Assembly: GCA_037013685.1 (NCBI GenBank)
Contig: CM072905.1
Coordinates: 11,064,991 to 11,128,990 of the forward strand
DNA: 64,000 nucleotides
Reading direction: 5' to 3'
Source: Acridotheres tristis
Lineage: Eukaryota > Chordata > Aves > Passeriformes > Sturnidae
Shown here: positions 26,676 through 38,030 of the stretch, in pieces
Numbering within the stretch: the first letter of the stretch is position 1
How the letters are laid out: each line of letters starts with the position of its first letter
Made by a program: the position numbers and the translations under genes
The notes under the pieces: model-generated
What the model was told of the DNA's origin: nothing
Databases searched by the model: none
The model's input: only the letters and a program-made list of their open reading frames with translations

Positions 26676-27838
26676 GGGAAGGTGAATGGTGCAGAAAAAC
26701 CATTCCCATTCAATTGCTGGTGTCACAGGGATGACAGGGGAGCTGCAAGAACTCGTGTCACACACTGGCTCTACTCTTGTAAGGACAAGGGCTCCTTGTG
26801 TCACAGGGGAGTTGGGGAAATACAAGGAGTGCCCTCTTCATTGTCATCCCCTTTTTCCGTGTAGAGACATTTGGGAAATCTTTTGTTTGAAGGAATACAG
26901 TCAAAACAATAAAGGCTTAATAATAAGGGCCCTGTCCTGTTGATGGGAGTTGTGTTCTTTAAATGTTCTTTAATCCTCTACCATCATCCATACAGGGTTA
27001 TAATCCATAAATTTGGGCAGGATATCACTTTGTATTGCTAACTGGATGCTGTGTGCTCTGACTTCTGCTTTTGTTGCTTAAGGGCCATTGCACCCAGGGC
27101 AGGATTTACTCAGGGCAGAGCTGCGGTGCCAGGACCTGCTGGGGTACAGAGGAGCCCAGGGCATGGCCACTGTCCCCAAGCCTGGCTCAAAGGTAGGCAG
27201 GACTTGCAGAGACAGGGATCAATAGTGGGGAGAGTGCTGGAGGTGGAAGCACAGCGAGGGGCTGTGCAGCAGCACTCAGGGCTTGGCTGCTGTCCTCTCC
27301 TGATCCATCATGCACAAAGGAAGCCTTTCCTACCTGCAGGGCCGAGGGCAGACATGGTGTGCCCAGACACCAGAAGCACTGGCTGTGTGTTCCAGGGAAA
27401 TCAGAGCGTAACAGGCAGTGAGAGGGAAATTTAGTGGCTCTGAATATTCAGCCATGCCATCAACCACTCTCAGTGTAAGCCTTGTACCAGCTTTGCTTTC
27501 CATGACAGAATTAAAGCCATCAGTTACAGGACGTTGAGGGTGGGTTGGCTCGAAGTTTTTATTTCTCCTTTCTTAAAGCTCGATGTAGGGGAAACTTTGC
27601 CCACTTTGCTTCTCCCAGAGGACCTTCTGGGCTGCAGGGAGAGCTGCCAGACCCACAGCTCCAGGAGGGAGCCAAGGCAGGACTTTGTGCCCGCTGTGCT
27701 CACATGGTCAGGACTGCACTGAGTGCTCTCTGAAGCCTTTATGAAGATGGTGGATGTGCTTTAGGGATGATGTCGTGACCAAGTGTTGAGATGCTGTTCC
27801 AGGGCCTGAAATTCCAGTTTTCCTATAGTATAGGCACT

Positions 27839-27869
27839 AATTCCCTCACTTTGGCCCGGTGAGGGAATT
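27839..27869. other. Perfect 11-bp inverted repeat (stem-loop), 300 bp upstream of exon
   Basis: The arms aattccctcac (27839-27849) and gtgagggaatt (27859-27869) are perfectly complementary around a 9-base loop. It lies about 300 bp upstream of the STX8 penultimate exon. A stem of this size can fold in the pre-mRNA, but nothing shows that it has a function. Confidence 0.6.
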
Positions 27870-28167
27870 CACCTCAGCTATGTGGCTGCCATCATCCTGT
27901 ACTCCCTGACCTCCTAGACTGATGCTGCTGTTTCAGGCTGTATTTTTTCCTCCACTTCAGGCTGTACTTTCTCCTCCACTCTTGCAGTGGAGCACTTCTT
28001 TGAATCTGCAGTCTCTGGCGTGGCATCTCCCAGGATTTGGACCTTTCAGTGATGTGAGCACTGCTGTGCTCCACTGGAGGATGCAGCAGGTTCCCATTTC
28101 AGCAGGAGGGTGGTTGAGCAGGGGTGCTGGGGGCTCATATTTAATGCTGCTGTTCCTCTTTCCCCAG

Positions 28168-28269
28168 AGATCATCGACGACCTCACGAACCTGGTGGAGA
28201 ACACGGACGACCGGCTGCGCAGCCAGACCCGGCACGTGAAGATGGTGGACAAGAAATCAACGTCCTGTG
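28168..28269 (+). CDS. STX8: STX8 penultimate coding exon (end of Qc-SNARE motif)
   Basis: The exon encodes 34 residues plus split codons at both ends, and contains the runs IIDDLTNLVENTDDRLRSQT and HVKMVDKKSTSC. This is the C-terminal half of the Qc-SNARE coiled coil of syntaxin-8, after the zero layer, followed by the basic, serine/threonine-rich linker before the membrane anchor. In the cell this part zippers with syntaxin-7, Vti1b and VAMP7/8 to drive endosomal fusion. Compared with human STX8 as I recall it, the length is identical and about 9 of 35 positions differ, mostly conservatively (E/D, K/R, N/S). The acceptor is tttccccag at 28159-28167 and the donor is gtagga at 28270; both flanking introns are phase 1. 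The codon use is strikingly GC-rich at third positions (gacgacc, cggctgcgc) compared with the intron around it. Human numbering would make this residues 181-215. Confidence 0.95.
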
Positions 28270-31253
28270 GTAGGAAATGGCTCCAGCACAAATCATTCCA
28301 TACCAGGGCAGTTCTTAGCTGATGAGGTGCACTTATTAACCGTTGTTAATTGCTGTGCAATGCGCTCCCCCCCAAGGACAGCTTCTTTCAAAGGCACAAA
28401 CAGCACTCCAAGCATCTCCAGCAGGTTTCACTGGCTGTGCTGAAGTGCTGGTGCAGTTGATTTCCTTGAGCCATTTGACTCCAGCGTTGCACAATATCCT
28501 GATTGTATGAAATGGTTTGAAATTAGAGCAATGCATGTTAATTAGCTTTACACAAACTTGCTACCAGCTCTCACAAAGCTGGCACAGCGGGGAGTGAGGC
28601 CACAGGAGTGTTCCTGGGGGTGTTCTGCAGGAATGAGCTCTTAACCCAGCAGCACTCAGAGCCTGCCAGGCATGAAATCCTCCCTGATGACTCCTGAAGT
28701 GATGTGCAAGCTGCTAAACTGGCCTCCCTCCCCAGAGAACCAAGGAGAGGTGATAATCACAGGCAGGTTTGGATGAAGAGCTGAGGGCTGGTAGCACTGA
28801 CCAGGAGAGGATGCTGTGGATGATGGCAGAAAATGTCACCATGTGGGGACAGTGACTGACTGAGGGATGGAGTCCCTGGGGACGTGGTGGCAGTTCAGTT
28901 CTGGAAGCAGCATGTCTGGTTCTGGTGTCCGTGGTTTTTGTCATGCTAGAAGACTCACAATGCTCTATGGAAATTTGAGTTTCAGTCAGAAGTTGCTGAA
29001 ATTTGGTTTATGTAGTTCAGTAAAGAGAAAGCCAGGGGCTGATGTGGTCACAACCTGTTTGTGGCTGCTGGGAGATTTCGTTCTGTGGAGTGAGGCTCTG
29101 GCTGCAGAAGCTCCCCAGCTCAGACTGGCAATGAAGCATCTTTCCAGCACTGACAATTCCAGGGATTTATTTGGTTCTCCATCAGTGATAACGTTTTGAA
29201 AGCTCAGTTGATGTAGGTTGATGAAAACCTGTGGCTTCTCCTGGAGGTTAAAGTTGACTTGTCAGAGTCATTTGTCTCTGAGCTCTCTCGTACCAACTGC
29301 AGATGGAATTAAAGGCGTGACTGCAGAGTTCATGACTGACTCTTTTATTTCAGATCCTGAATGTTGATGCAAGATGGATTTAATTTAAAACTAAGTGCAC
29401 TTGAATGATGCTGAGTACCCCTGTGTGCCTTTGGAGTCTCCTCTTAATTCCTGTGCCTTCATTTTCCTCACGAGTCCAGGGCAGCTCAGCTTGATACGGG
29501 GGGCAGGCAGGGAGTCAGTCCCGTGGCATCCAGTTGGGATTTCTCCCCATTTTTAGGTTCCTCATACAAGTGCAGCCCCAGACATGTTGCTGCATGATGA
29601 GGCTGTCTCTTTAACTCGTGAAGCCCATCCTGGCTGCCTGGGGAATTTCAGAGGAGGAGGAGGATGGGAGAAGCAAAGGCTGGGAGGATCCTGGGCTGGA
29701 TTCCTTGGGGGTGACCTCTCTCACCCTTTGCACATTGAAAAACATTTTGCTTTGGTGAGAAGTGCTGCCCCTGGTGCCTGTTCCCTCTGCTCCCATAGGT
29801 CTTCCTGTGTTTGCATAACAATTTGGGCATAAGTAAACACCATATTGCCTCAGATGGCTGCTGCCTCCTGCCCAGGCCTGAGCTTTGGAGCAATAATGCT
29901 GAGGACTCAGGCTTTAACTGCATTCCTCCCATCCCTTTTCCCCCTTATCCCTGGCACTGGAATGAACTGGTGTATTGGGATGAGAAATACCCTCCCTGTA
30001 TGTATGATTATCCCTGAAATGAGGATAAACTGGCACCTGCCAGGGGACTCTGTCAGACTGCCTTTTTATCATTTAAATGGATAAAATCTTCAGTAACTCT
30101 TTGGGTTTGGTGTCCTAGTTTGGATTTAGAGCAGGGTGAAGTGCTCAGCCTTCCCCCCGCTCACCCCATCCTTACTCAGATCCAGTCTCCACTCTGTTCC
30201 AGCATGTGGCTGTTAATGTGTTTTTCCCTCCCTTTTGAAATCATGATGTCTTTTTATTTTCCTGATGAGTGCCTGTGCTGGAGCCACGGGCTGTGGATAC
30301 AAGCAGAGCACACTGGCTGGAATAATGGAATAATCCCTGTTTTACAAGCAGGAATGTAATGCATTAATGGGTGTGTCTTTGTTAGCAGCCAACATCATCA
30401 TAAAATCAAAGTATTGCTGGTGAAACCCAACTTTAATCAATATTTCAACATCTCCCTCTCATGCAAACCTCATTTCCAGCTGTGGGGGCTGTTCTCAGTG
30501 CCCTCTGAGGTTTGGGCTGTGCTTTTGGCATTACCTGCCTGGCCCAGGAGGTGCCTGTGCCCGTCCTCAGCCTGGCACAGCCCCTCAGGTTGTCCTGGCT
30601 GGGTTCTCTCACTCACAGTTTCTTTGCAGTGCCGTTTTTCTCGCTGGCCCCAGAGCTGTTGACAGCACCAGCCCCTGCCATGCCCAGGGAAGGCTGCCCT
30701 GCCTCCCTCTGTGGCCTTGGGCAGCCCCACACTGGTGGCACTGGCAACTCCCAGGGATTGCAGCGGAAGAGTCACCACGGGATAGACTCCAGCCTGCTGC
30801 AGTTATGAAATGATTGTTGAAAATCATCAGTCATCTGCAGGCAAATGTTTGCACGCTGCCTGGCATTGTTTTATCCCTTCCCAGCGAGTGCTGGGCATTA
30901 GGAGGGCTGGTGGGACATATAAGTTTCTTAGATTGCAGAAATTTGCATTGAGCTTTCACCAGAGTGTTCACACAGATCATCAGTCAAGTGTCAGCTGCCT
31001 GTACCAGCTTTGCTCCAGGAATGGCTGCATGCACAATCCTGGCTTTTCAGCCTCGCCCCCAGCACTCTTGGGTTGGTTTGTCTTCTCTCTTCAAGTTGGG
31101 GCACCTTTGGGGCTTTCTGCAGAGTAACACTCACTAACCAGTTCTCTGTAACTTTTTTTATTAGAAACTTTAACCCTTAGAACATCCTCTTTAAGAACTG
31201 CCTTTAAAAATTTCAAATAAATCGAAGTATAATTAATGTAGAGATGCTGGGGA

Positions 31254-31300
31254 TGTCATGGTTTAAACCCAGCCACCACAGGAACCATTCCTTCAGTCTG
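31254..31300 (+). mobile_element. Possible start of an avian LTR
   Basis: The words tgtcatggtttaaacccagc at 31254-31273 resemble the 5' end of an LTR family that I recall as common in songbird genomes, which opens with TGTCATGGTTTAA followed by CCCAGC. The resemblance fades within about 30 bases, and no matching 3' end was found, so this may be a small remnant or chance. Confidence 0.3.
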
Positions 31301-33779
31301 TGGGCCATTGCTGGGAAATGTCTGTGAAAAGCCCATAAAATCCAGGAAATGTTCCTTGAGTTCATTCAGTCCATGGCTCTGGATGTCACTGGGGGCAGGT
31401 GAGCTGGTGTTTGGTGGTTATTGAGCACCAGAGCCAGCCCAGGGCACTGCTGTCCTTGCACTGCTTCTTGTGGGGCTTCTCCACACTGGGCCAGGTGGTT
31501 CCTGCCCTAGTGAGTCCCGGAGGTACAGCCCAAATCGTGGCTCACACCAGTCTGGAGTCACACCCATCCCAGTGTCCACCTGGCTGGGCTGGGGTCACAG
31601 GGCTGGAAAAGCCCTCGCAGACCATGGAGCCCAGCCTGTGACCAATCCCCACCTTGTCACCCAGCCCTGAGCACCGAGTGCCACACCCAGGCCTTCCCTG
31701 GACAAGAGCAGAGCAGTAAACTCCTCCCCTTGCTCCCAAACTACTCCCAGCAGGAGTTTGCTGCTTTGGGTAACTTTCCCCCCATCCTGGACTTTTGTAG
31801 TGGGATTTTTTGTTTGATTATTTTCCCTAAGGACACAAGTAGGCAGCTCCCTGCAGAGAGGATGGTTAAGGCAGGCTTTGGCTGTGATAAGAACATCCTC
31901 AGGTGTTTGTGTCTGGAGGGGCCAAGGGGATTTTAGTGGCTTGAGCCACAGCTGGAAGTCCTGTTGGCAGATGTGACTGTGCAGAGGTGGTTGCACCTGA
32001 GATGTGCCACGTGTGGAGTCAGAAATGCTCTTCAGGTCCTGCTGAACCAGACCATGAACTGGAGAGGGAACCTGGGCATTGCTGGTTCTACTCCTGCTCC
32101 TACCCCACTCTCTGGTGTTCTCCTGTAGCCAGGGAGAAAAGCTGCTTTTGTTTCCTGGGGAAGCAACACAGGAAATCATTACTTTGTGACAGTAAAAGCA
32201 AGCAGAAAGGAAAAAAGAGAAAAAGAAAGAGGGAGCTTTTATTTCCGATAGAAGAGTCTGTGTCCATCCCTTTCCAAGCAGCCTGAGGGCAGCAGACCGT
32301 GTGTGCATCCCTCTGCCCTTTCAGTTAAGTGAGAATGAGGAGCAAGCTCAGCAAATCCCCTGCTGGGGCAGGACCTGTGTCCTGGAGAGCAGCACCCCAC
32401 AGCACAGAGGTGCCTGAATAGCCTTTCCCTGTGCCTGGTTTCCTCCTGTTCCACAAGATGGCAATGCAATCTAATCACCTCCCTCAGCCCCAGGTAAAGG
32501 CTCTCAAAGCTCCTTTTGCCTTCCTGCTCAGGGAGGGCTGGGGATGCCAAAAGCAGGGTGTAAACTACATCAAATTAATCTGTACCAGGTGGAGTTTTTT
32601 TTTAATCTTACCAAAATACCGGAATTAAAAACAGAGCTTTGCTAAGCCCATTAATTGGAGTTTTTGGAAGGTTTGGTTTGTTTTAAAACAGGGTAGCTTG
32701 GATTATATAAGGTTTCCTCTAGAAAATAATGATTCATGCAGGCTGGGGCCTTTTTCTGCCAGGTTCTGTGATCTCTCTGTTTTAAGTTTTGCTTATTTTT
32801 GCCATGGATTTAATTTGTTTTATAAATTGTGATGGCAGTTGCTCAGGTTTGTTCCTCTGACGTATCCTGTGTGTTTAGATGAGCAAGTCCCCATCCCTTT
32901 GTTTTTTTCTCAGTGGAGAGGAGGAGCTGGCTCAGTTGCCATGAAATCAGCCTTTCCTGCAGTCTGACTCTCGGAGAAGTTCCACTGCTCTTCCTCCCCA
33001 ATGCTGCCCTGACAACTGCACTGCTCTGAGTCACCTGTCCAGCCTTGGATGGGATGAGATTTCTTGGTCTGGCAACTTTTCTGTTTCTTTGAGACGAGGC
33101 CCCAGTGGCAGTGTCCCCCAACCTGGTGCTCAGTCCTGCAGTGCCCTTGTGCCCTCCAGCCAGCTCATGGCCTTGCTCTGCCTCCTCTTCCTCCTTCTCC
33201 TCCTCCTCCTCACACTCACTATATTCACTTCCCAAATATTTCCTCGTGCTGAGGTGTTGGAATGGATTCAGCTGATGAAAGAGGATGGACCTAAGCAGTC
33301 ATAAACAGTTTTTTTGGTAAAAAAGGTGGTTTGGATTTGCTTTATAACTCCCCTTCCAGGTGAGAAGCAGAGAATGTGCTGGTACTGTCAGCTCTGTGTG
33401 TGTTGAGCAGGAAAAGATGGGACCTTCTGGGTCAGAGGATCCCTTCAAGATAAATTTCTGAGAACAAGCTTGTTTTTTCCCCCCCATTACTCCTATTGGA
33501 AGGCTGAAATGGTCATAAACTTATTTCCAGCCTGGACTTGTCAGGGATACTTCATGATGCCCACGTGCAGCCCTTGTTCTGCTGTCCTGAATAGTTCTTT
33601 CCTCTTTTTTATTTTTTCCCTCAAATGTGTGTGTCCAAGAGATCACTCAGTGTGCCCTCCCAGCTTTTGTTTTGCAGGGCTGAACAAGTGTCTTTACATT
33701 TTAATCTCCTAAATTAATCTGTTCTCTGCCAAGTCTTTTTTTACACTTCTTCCTACTTAAACCTTTTGGATGTTTAACC

Positions 33780-34450
33780 ACAAGTGAACCAAGTGCAGCA
33801 TCCCTGGAGCCTTCTCACAATTCTGGGTTTCTGTAAACCCTGCAACCTGCCTTGTCCAGCAGCTCCAGCACTTCTCTGGCTGTTGGAAATACTGCAAGTC
33901 CAGCATATTGGTGCTTCAGTCCTTTTGGTTTTGAGCTGTTTGCTTGGGCCTTTCTCACTCTTGAACACTTTCCACTCAAGTTCATTTTCTTTCCAACTCA
34001 CAGCAAAAACTATTGCTTATCCCTAGTATGTGGCTTCCTCTCCCATCCCATGGAATTTCAGCCTTCCTTCATTCATCTTCACAGTTACCCATTTTTTCCC
34101 TGTCCAGTCCCAGCTTTCCTCTGTGCTGGTTCTGCTTTCCAACTTTGTGTCAGCAGCAGATTTCATTAGCACACTTATTTCTTGTGCCAAGGTCATTAAT
34201 AAAAACATTTAATAAGATCAGCCTGCTGACCATTCCTGGAGGAGCTCTGCCAGTGACCTCCATCCATTCTGATCCTTCTTTCAACACCACTTCCCCTTTC
34301 ACCAGTTTCCTGCCCTTCCAGCTCTGCTAATCCCCAGTTTTTCATTTCAGGGTTTCCCATGTGGGGCTGTATCACTTTGCTGAAGTCTGTGTGGGTAGGA
34401 TCTGTCTCACTTCCTTTGTCTAGAAAATTCATTATCTGACCAGCTAACCT
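33780..34450 (-). pseudogene. Decayed CR1-class LINE, reverse-transcriptase remnant
   Basis: Read on the minus strand, this region keeps scraps of a CR1-type reverse transcriptase. They are a TDFSKV-type block near 34360 (compare LDFSKAFDT in CR1 proteins) and further on a KSAADTKL-type block near 34150 (compare the catalytic FADDTKL). Between them lies a stretch where intact elements carry the conserved PQGS region, here lost. In-frame stops and frameshifts interrupt it, so no product is possible. The + strand word order (aaggtcattaataaaaacatttaa, then a ggaggagctctgccagtgac block, then ctttgctgaagtct) is the usual reverse complement of old amniote CR1/L3-like LINEs. The limits are approximate. 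Confidence 0.55.
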
Positions 34451-34863
34451 GGTTAGCTCTGTGTGATCTGATTTCCCCTCAGTGCACTCCCAGTGTTTTC
34501 TACCCTCTTTACTTTTTGGTTTCGTGTTCTAATTATTCTTGATTTGCTCTGGAGCCTCCATCCTGCCCAGGTTGGTCAGACAGGCCTGGGGTTACTCAGT
34601 TGTTTCTTCCTTCTGTGGGTGGCAGTTGTGTGGGTGCTGCAGTTCCCCTCTGGTTCTGGAGGGATCCCTGATTTTGGGATCCATGTCCTGGCTAAGGCTC
34701 AGTTTGAAGGGAAGGGCCTTGGGTGCATCAGTCCTGCCCTCATTAACCAGCTCGTTTGGTTTAATGAGAGTTCATCCTGTGGCACTGAGACCCTCCAGAA
34801 CCCCCCCAGCCTTTTCCATGCTCCCACCAAGCCCTGGCTCAGTGGATTCAACCCGTGATGATT

Positions 34864-35356
34864 TAAAATCATGGAATCTCAGAAAAGGCTGCAACAAGTC
34901 CCGTTGTCACCCCAGCATCACCACTCATCATGTCCTCAAGTGCCACATCCCCACATTTCTTGAGCACCTCCAGGGATGGGCACTCCAAACCTCCCTGGGC
35001 ATTTCCAATCCCTGACCTCCCTTTCCATGGGGAAATTCCTGCTGCTGTCCACCCTGAGCCTGCCCTGGCCCAGCCTGAGGCCGTTCCCTCTCCTCCTGTC
35101 CCTGTTCCCTGGAGCACAGCCCGACCCCCCCGGCTGTCCCCTCCTGTCAGGGACTTGTGCAGAGCCACAAGTTCCCCCTGAGCCTCCTTTTCTCCAGGCT
35201 GAGCCCCTTTCCTGCTCCCTCAGCTGCTCCAGACCCTTCCCAGCTCCATTCCCTGCCCTGGACACGCTCCAGCCCCTCCATGTCCCTCCTGTCATCAGGG
35301 GCATAAAGCTGACCCCAGCAGTGCCAGCACGGGATGGGCACTGCAGTCCAGGTGCC
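34864..35356 (-). mobile_element. CR1 LINE fragment, about 490 bp
   Basis: This is a reverse-oriented CR1 3' region. It starts with a degraded tail (aaaatcatggaatctcagaa) and continues with the diagnostic blocks ctcaagtgccacatcccc, cctccagggatgggcactcc, ggggaaattcctgctgctgt, a gaggccgttccctctcctcc block, gagcctccttttctccaggc and gacacgctccagcccctcc. It runs on past 35290 into a block like the CR1 ggcataaagctgaccccag segment. It is the longest CR1 piece in the window and, by divergence, an older subfamily than the copies at 43.8-44.9 kb. Confidence 0.9.
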
Positions 35357-35881
35357 ACTGGCCTCTTGCCCACCTGGGCACCCCTGGGCTCGTGTCCAGC
35401 CATGGCCACAGCACCCCAGAGCCTTTCCCACCAGGCACTCTCCAGCCACTCTGTCCCCAACCCCTTCCCTTGTTCCTTTTTCCATGCGTGGTGACCCAAG
35501 AGCATCTCCCTAAATCTTCATCCCTGGGTGCTGATGGCAGACAGAGACAGGAGTGAAATGGTTCATCCAGGCTGCACAGCAGCTGTGGTACAAACCCAGG
35601 GTGAAGGGCAGCCACAAATGTGTGAAACCAGGTGGGAGAAGTCCTGTTCCTGGGGCACACTGCCCAGGGGCTGCCTCCCGAGGCCATGGAGGTTGCAGAA
35701 CAATCCCGTGTTCAGCAGCTCAGCCCTGATTTTAAGGACACCCCGAGAGTGGCATTTTTGGGACTGAGCTGTGAGATGTGAATCAGGCAGAGGCTGAAGC
35801 CTGGAGCGGTGAAATGCCATCCCTCCCCATCAGGAGACAGGGTGAGGGGAGAGGGGGAGCAAAATGCAATCGAGATCTTCT

Positions 35882-35905
35882 TAATTACATTTGCATATGC
35901 AGCTG
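35882..35905. promoter_or_regulatory. Dense motif cluster TAATTA / ATTTGCAT / CATATG / CAGCTG
   Basis: Within 24 bp there are a homeodomain core TAATTA (35882-35887), a perfect POU octamer ATTTGCAT (35889-35896), an overlapping E-box CATATG (35894-35899) and a second E-box CAGCTG (35900-35905). They sit in an AT-rich, repeat-free stretch. Clusters like this are typical of developmental enhancers, and NTN1, a developmental gene, is the 3' neighbour of STX8 in mammals. This is an inference from motifs only. Confidence 0.3.
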
Positions 35906-37454
35906 TTCAAACAGACTGAACTTCACCAGTGCCTGTTCATACCTATCAGGAGATTTAGAGCAGCTGTTGTCAACCCACGTAGTGGGATCCTACAAATCTA
36001 GTGGTAAAATAAGCCCCAGGGCACCCTGCTCATCCAAACTGTCCATCACTGCAAAAGGCCAAGCAATTAATTGTATTTCAATAATGAAAAAAATGGAATT
36101 GTGTGAAACATCCAAGGGCGACTGCTTACAGCTTGGTTTCCAAGGATACATGTTGCAGAATTAAATCATTAATTTATATTTCTGAAAACGGTGATGAAAT
36201 GTGTTAATTTGTACATTACCAAAGAGGCTCAAACTTGCCTCCTTCTGCCTTTTCTTTCCTAATGTGCTCAATGACAAAATAATTGCTCTCCCTGATCCAG
36301 AGCTGAAATACAACGGTGTTCAGGCTCGGGGATTTTGTGTCACATTAAAACCTACATTATTGGGGAAATCATCTGGGTTAAATGTTTGTAGTAATTCCTG
36401 CAGACTGAAATTCTGCCTTAATCATTGGCTCCCAAGTGCTGAGCCTTTTGCAGCCTCTCTTGGTTGTGTTACCCTGAATCCCCCGAGCCAGAGCTGTGCT
36501 GAGCACGCAGTGCCTGGGCAGAGCGAGGGTCCAGCATCTGGAATTCTGCTTCCCAAGCCCCAGGCACTGCAGGGACACAACAATGCACGGAGGATGTGGT
36601 CAGTGGAGAAATTAGTCTGCTAGGGACAAGTGGTTATGTTGTCTCTTCAGGGCTTTGTTAGATGCATGGAGGATGCTGATCCCACCAGAATCCAGGGATG
36701 TAAATCAACTGGGGCTGAGATCTCAAATATTTCTTGTTTTGCGAAAGTGCAGCAGGATTCCTGCCATCGTGCCAGTGGACTGGAGGAAAAGTGTCCTCAG
36801 GCTCATGGGAAGAGCAGTAAGAAAGCCCTGCCCCTGTAGGAGATTTGTCAGGTCGGGGGGCAGGAGGGCATTTCTGGTGTTGCTTTAGAAAATGTATTGA
36901 CTTAAGGTGAAAATCGAGATTTTGGTGCAGCATTCAAACACAGGAGTCCTGTTTCCAGCAGAGTGGTTACGATGTTCATCCCACCTCTGGGATTGGTGGT
37001 TGTGTTTTAGGAAAAGATGAGGGTTCTGGGCAGTGTCACTGTCCCAGGGCTGTGCTCGGGGTGCTGGGAGCACTGTGGGATGGGTGGGATGTGGGGCTCA
37101 GGTGGGAACGACCCCACAGAGACTGGGGGGTCCCTGTTGCCTTCAGGAGGTTCAGCAATGCCAGGTGCAGGGTCCTGCACAGGGATCAGAGCGATCCCAA
37201 AGCAGCATGGTGGGGATGGGTTGGGAGCAGCCCTGAGGAGAAGGACAGGATTTGGGGTGTTGGTGATGAGAAGCTCAACATTCCCTGGCCGTGTTCTCTG
37301 GCCCCCAGAAACCCCCCCTGTCCAGGGCATCCTGCCCCTGTGCTCAGGTGAGCCCCACCTGCAGAGCTGCCCCAGCCCTGGGGAGCAGCAGCAGAGGGAT
37401 GTGGAGCTGCTGGAGAGAATCCAGAGGGGAAATGGTGAGAGAACTGGCTGGGAG

Positions 37455-37560
37455 AGCTGGGAGTGCTCACCTGGAGAGGAGAAGGCTCCAGGGAGAGCTC
37501 AGAGCCCCTTCAGGGCCTAAAGGGGCTCCAGGAGAGCTGGAGAGGGACTTGGGGCAGGGG
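37455..37560 (+). mobile_element. CR1 LINE fragment (internal part)
   Basis: The blocks gagaaggctccagggagagc, ccttcagggcctaaaggggc and tccaggagagctggagaggg are a piece of the CR1 3' region upstream of its tail. The same piece occurs at 60955-61090, also on the + strand, and matches it closely. Confidence 0.8.
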
Positions 37561-37924
37561 TCTGTGTTTAAATGCAGGTCATTTGTGCAGATTACACCCC
37601 ACGGCTTTGGCCTCACTGTGCTGCAGCTGAAGGTGTGAGTGCAGCCCCGGGGAAGCCCCTTCAATGTCACTGTCACCTGGGCTACCTGTCTGCTTGCCCA
37701 GGGCTTCAGGTGGGCTCTGCATCCTTTGGTCAGTGTCCCACAGAGGTGATGGGTGCTGATGTCACACGGGGGTGACACTGAAGCTCTTGTGCCATCCCTG
37801 GAGCAGTTTGCAGTGACTTCCACACCCTCCCGGGGAAAGCAGAGGAGTGACCCTGGGATGTCACACCTGTCTGCTGGTGCTGGATGCTGGTGGCAGCAAT
37901 GCTCTCCTTCCAAAGGTGGTGAAT

Positions 37925-38030
37925 ATGCAGCCTGCATATTCTTGCACTGCCCAAGGTGTATCCTTTCAATAAATATTTTGCTCCTTTTGCTCTGTCTAGT
38001 CTGTTCCAGGTCAGCCTTTCCAGGCATCAT
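37925..38030 (+). mobile_element. ERV-type LTR fragment, copy 3 (3' part)
   Basis: This copy matches the tail of copies 1 and 2: ttcttgcactgcccaaggtg at 37939-37958, then tcctttcaataaat with an AATAAA at 37969-37974, then tctgtctagtctgttccagg and tcagcctttccaggcat ending near 38027. The upstream 150 bp may be the remaining U3 part but is too diverged for me to align by eye. Confidence 0.5.

Larger units (their letters stand above)
1..28167 (+). other. STX8: STX8 intron 6 (3' part); no coding sequence seen
   Basis: This is intronic sequence upstream of the penultimate STX8 exon, ending in a pyrimidine-rich tract and a cag acceptor at 28165-28167. All reading frames here are short, lack recognisable domains and are what GC-rich avian intron gives by chance. 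Outside the repeats listed separately, the stretches 1-1119, 1476-12928, 12956-13298, 13646-16040, 16369-20475, 22928-25182, 25366-26434 and 26676-28167 show nothing I can name. Some AT-rich parts with homeobox-type words (3530-3730, 9000-9240, 17100-17480) look less degenerate than the rest and may be conserved non-coding DNA, but that needs alignment. The number 6 is by analogy with the mammalian gene. Confidence 0.8.

Noticed and set aside
31595..32308. Minus-strand 237-codon frame
   Set aside because: No domain, and a low-complexity FFFSFF part from an A/G-rich tract.
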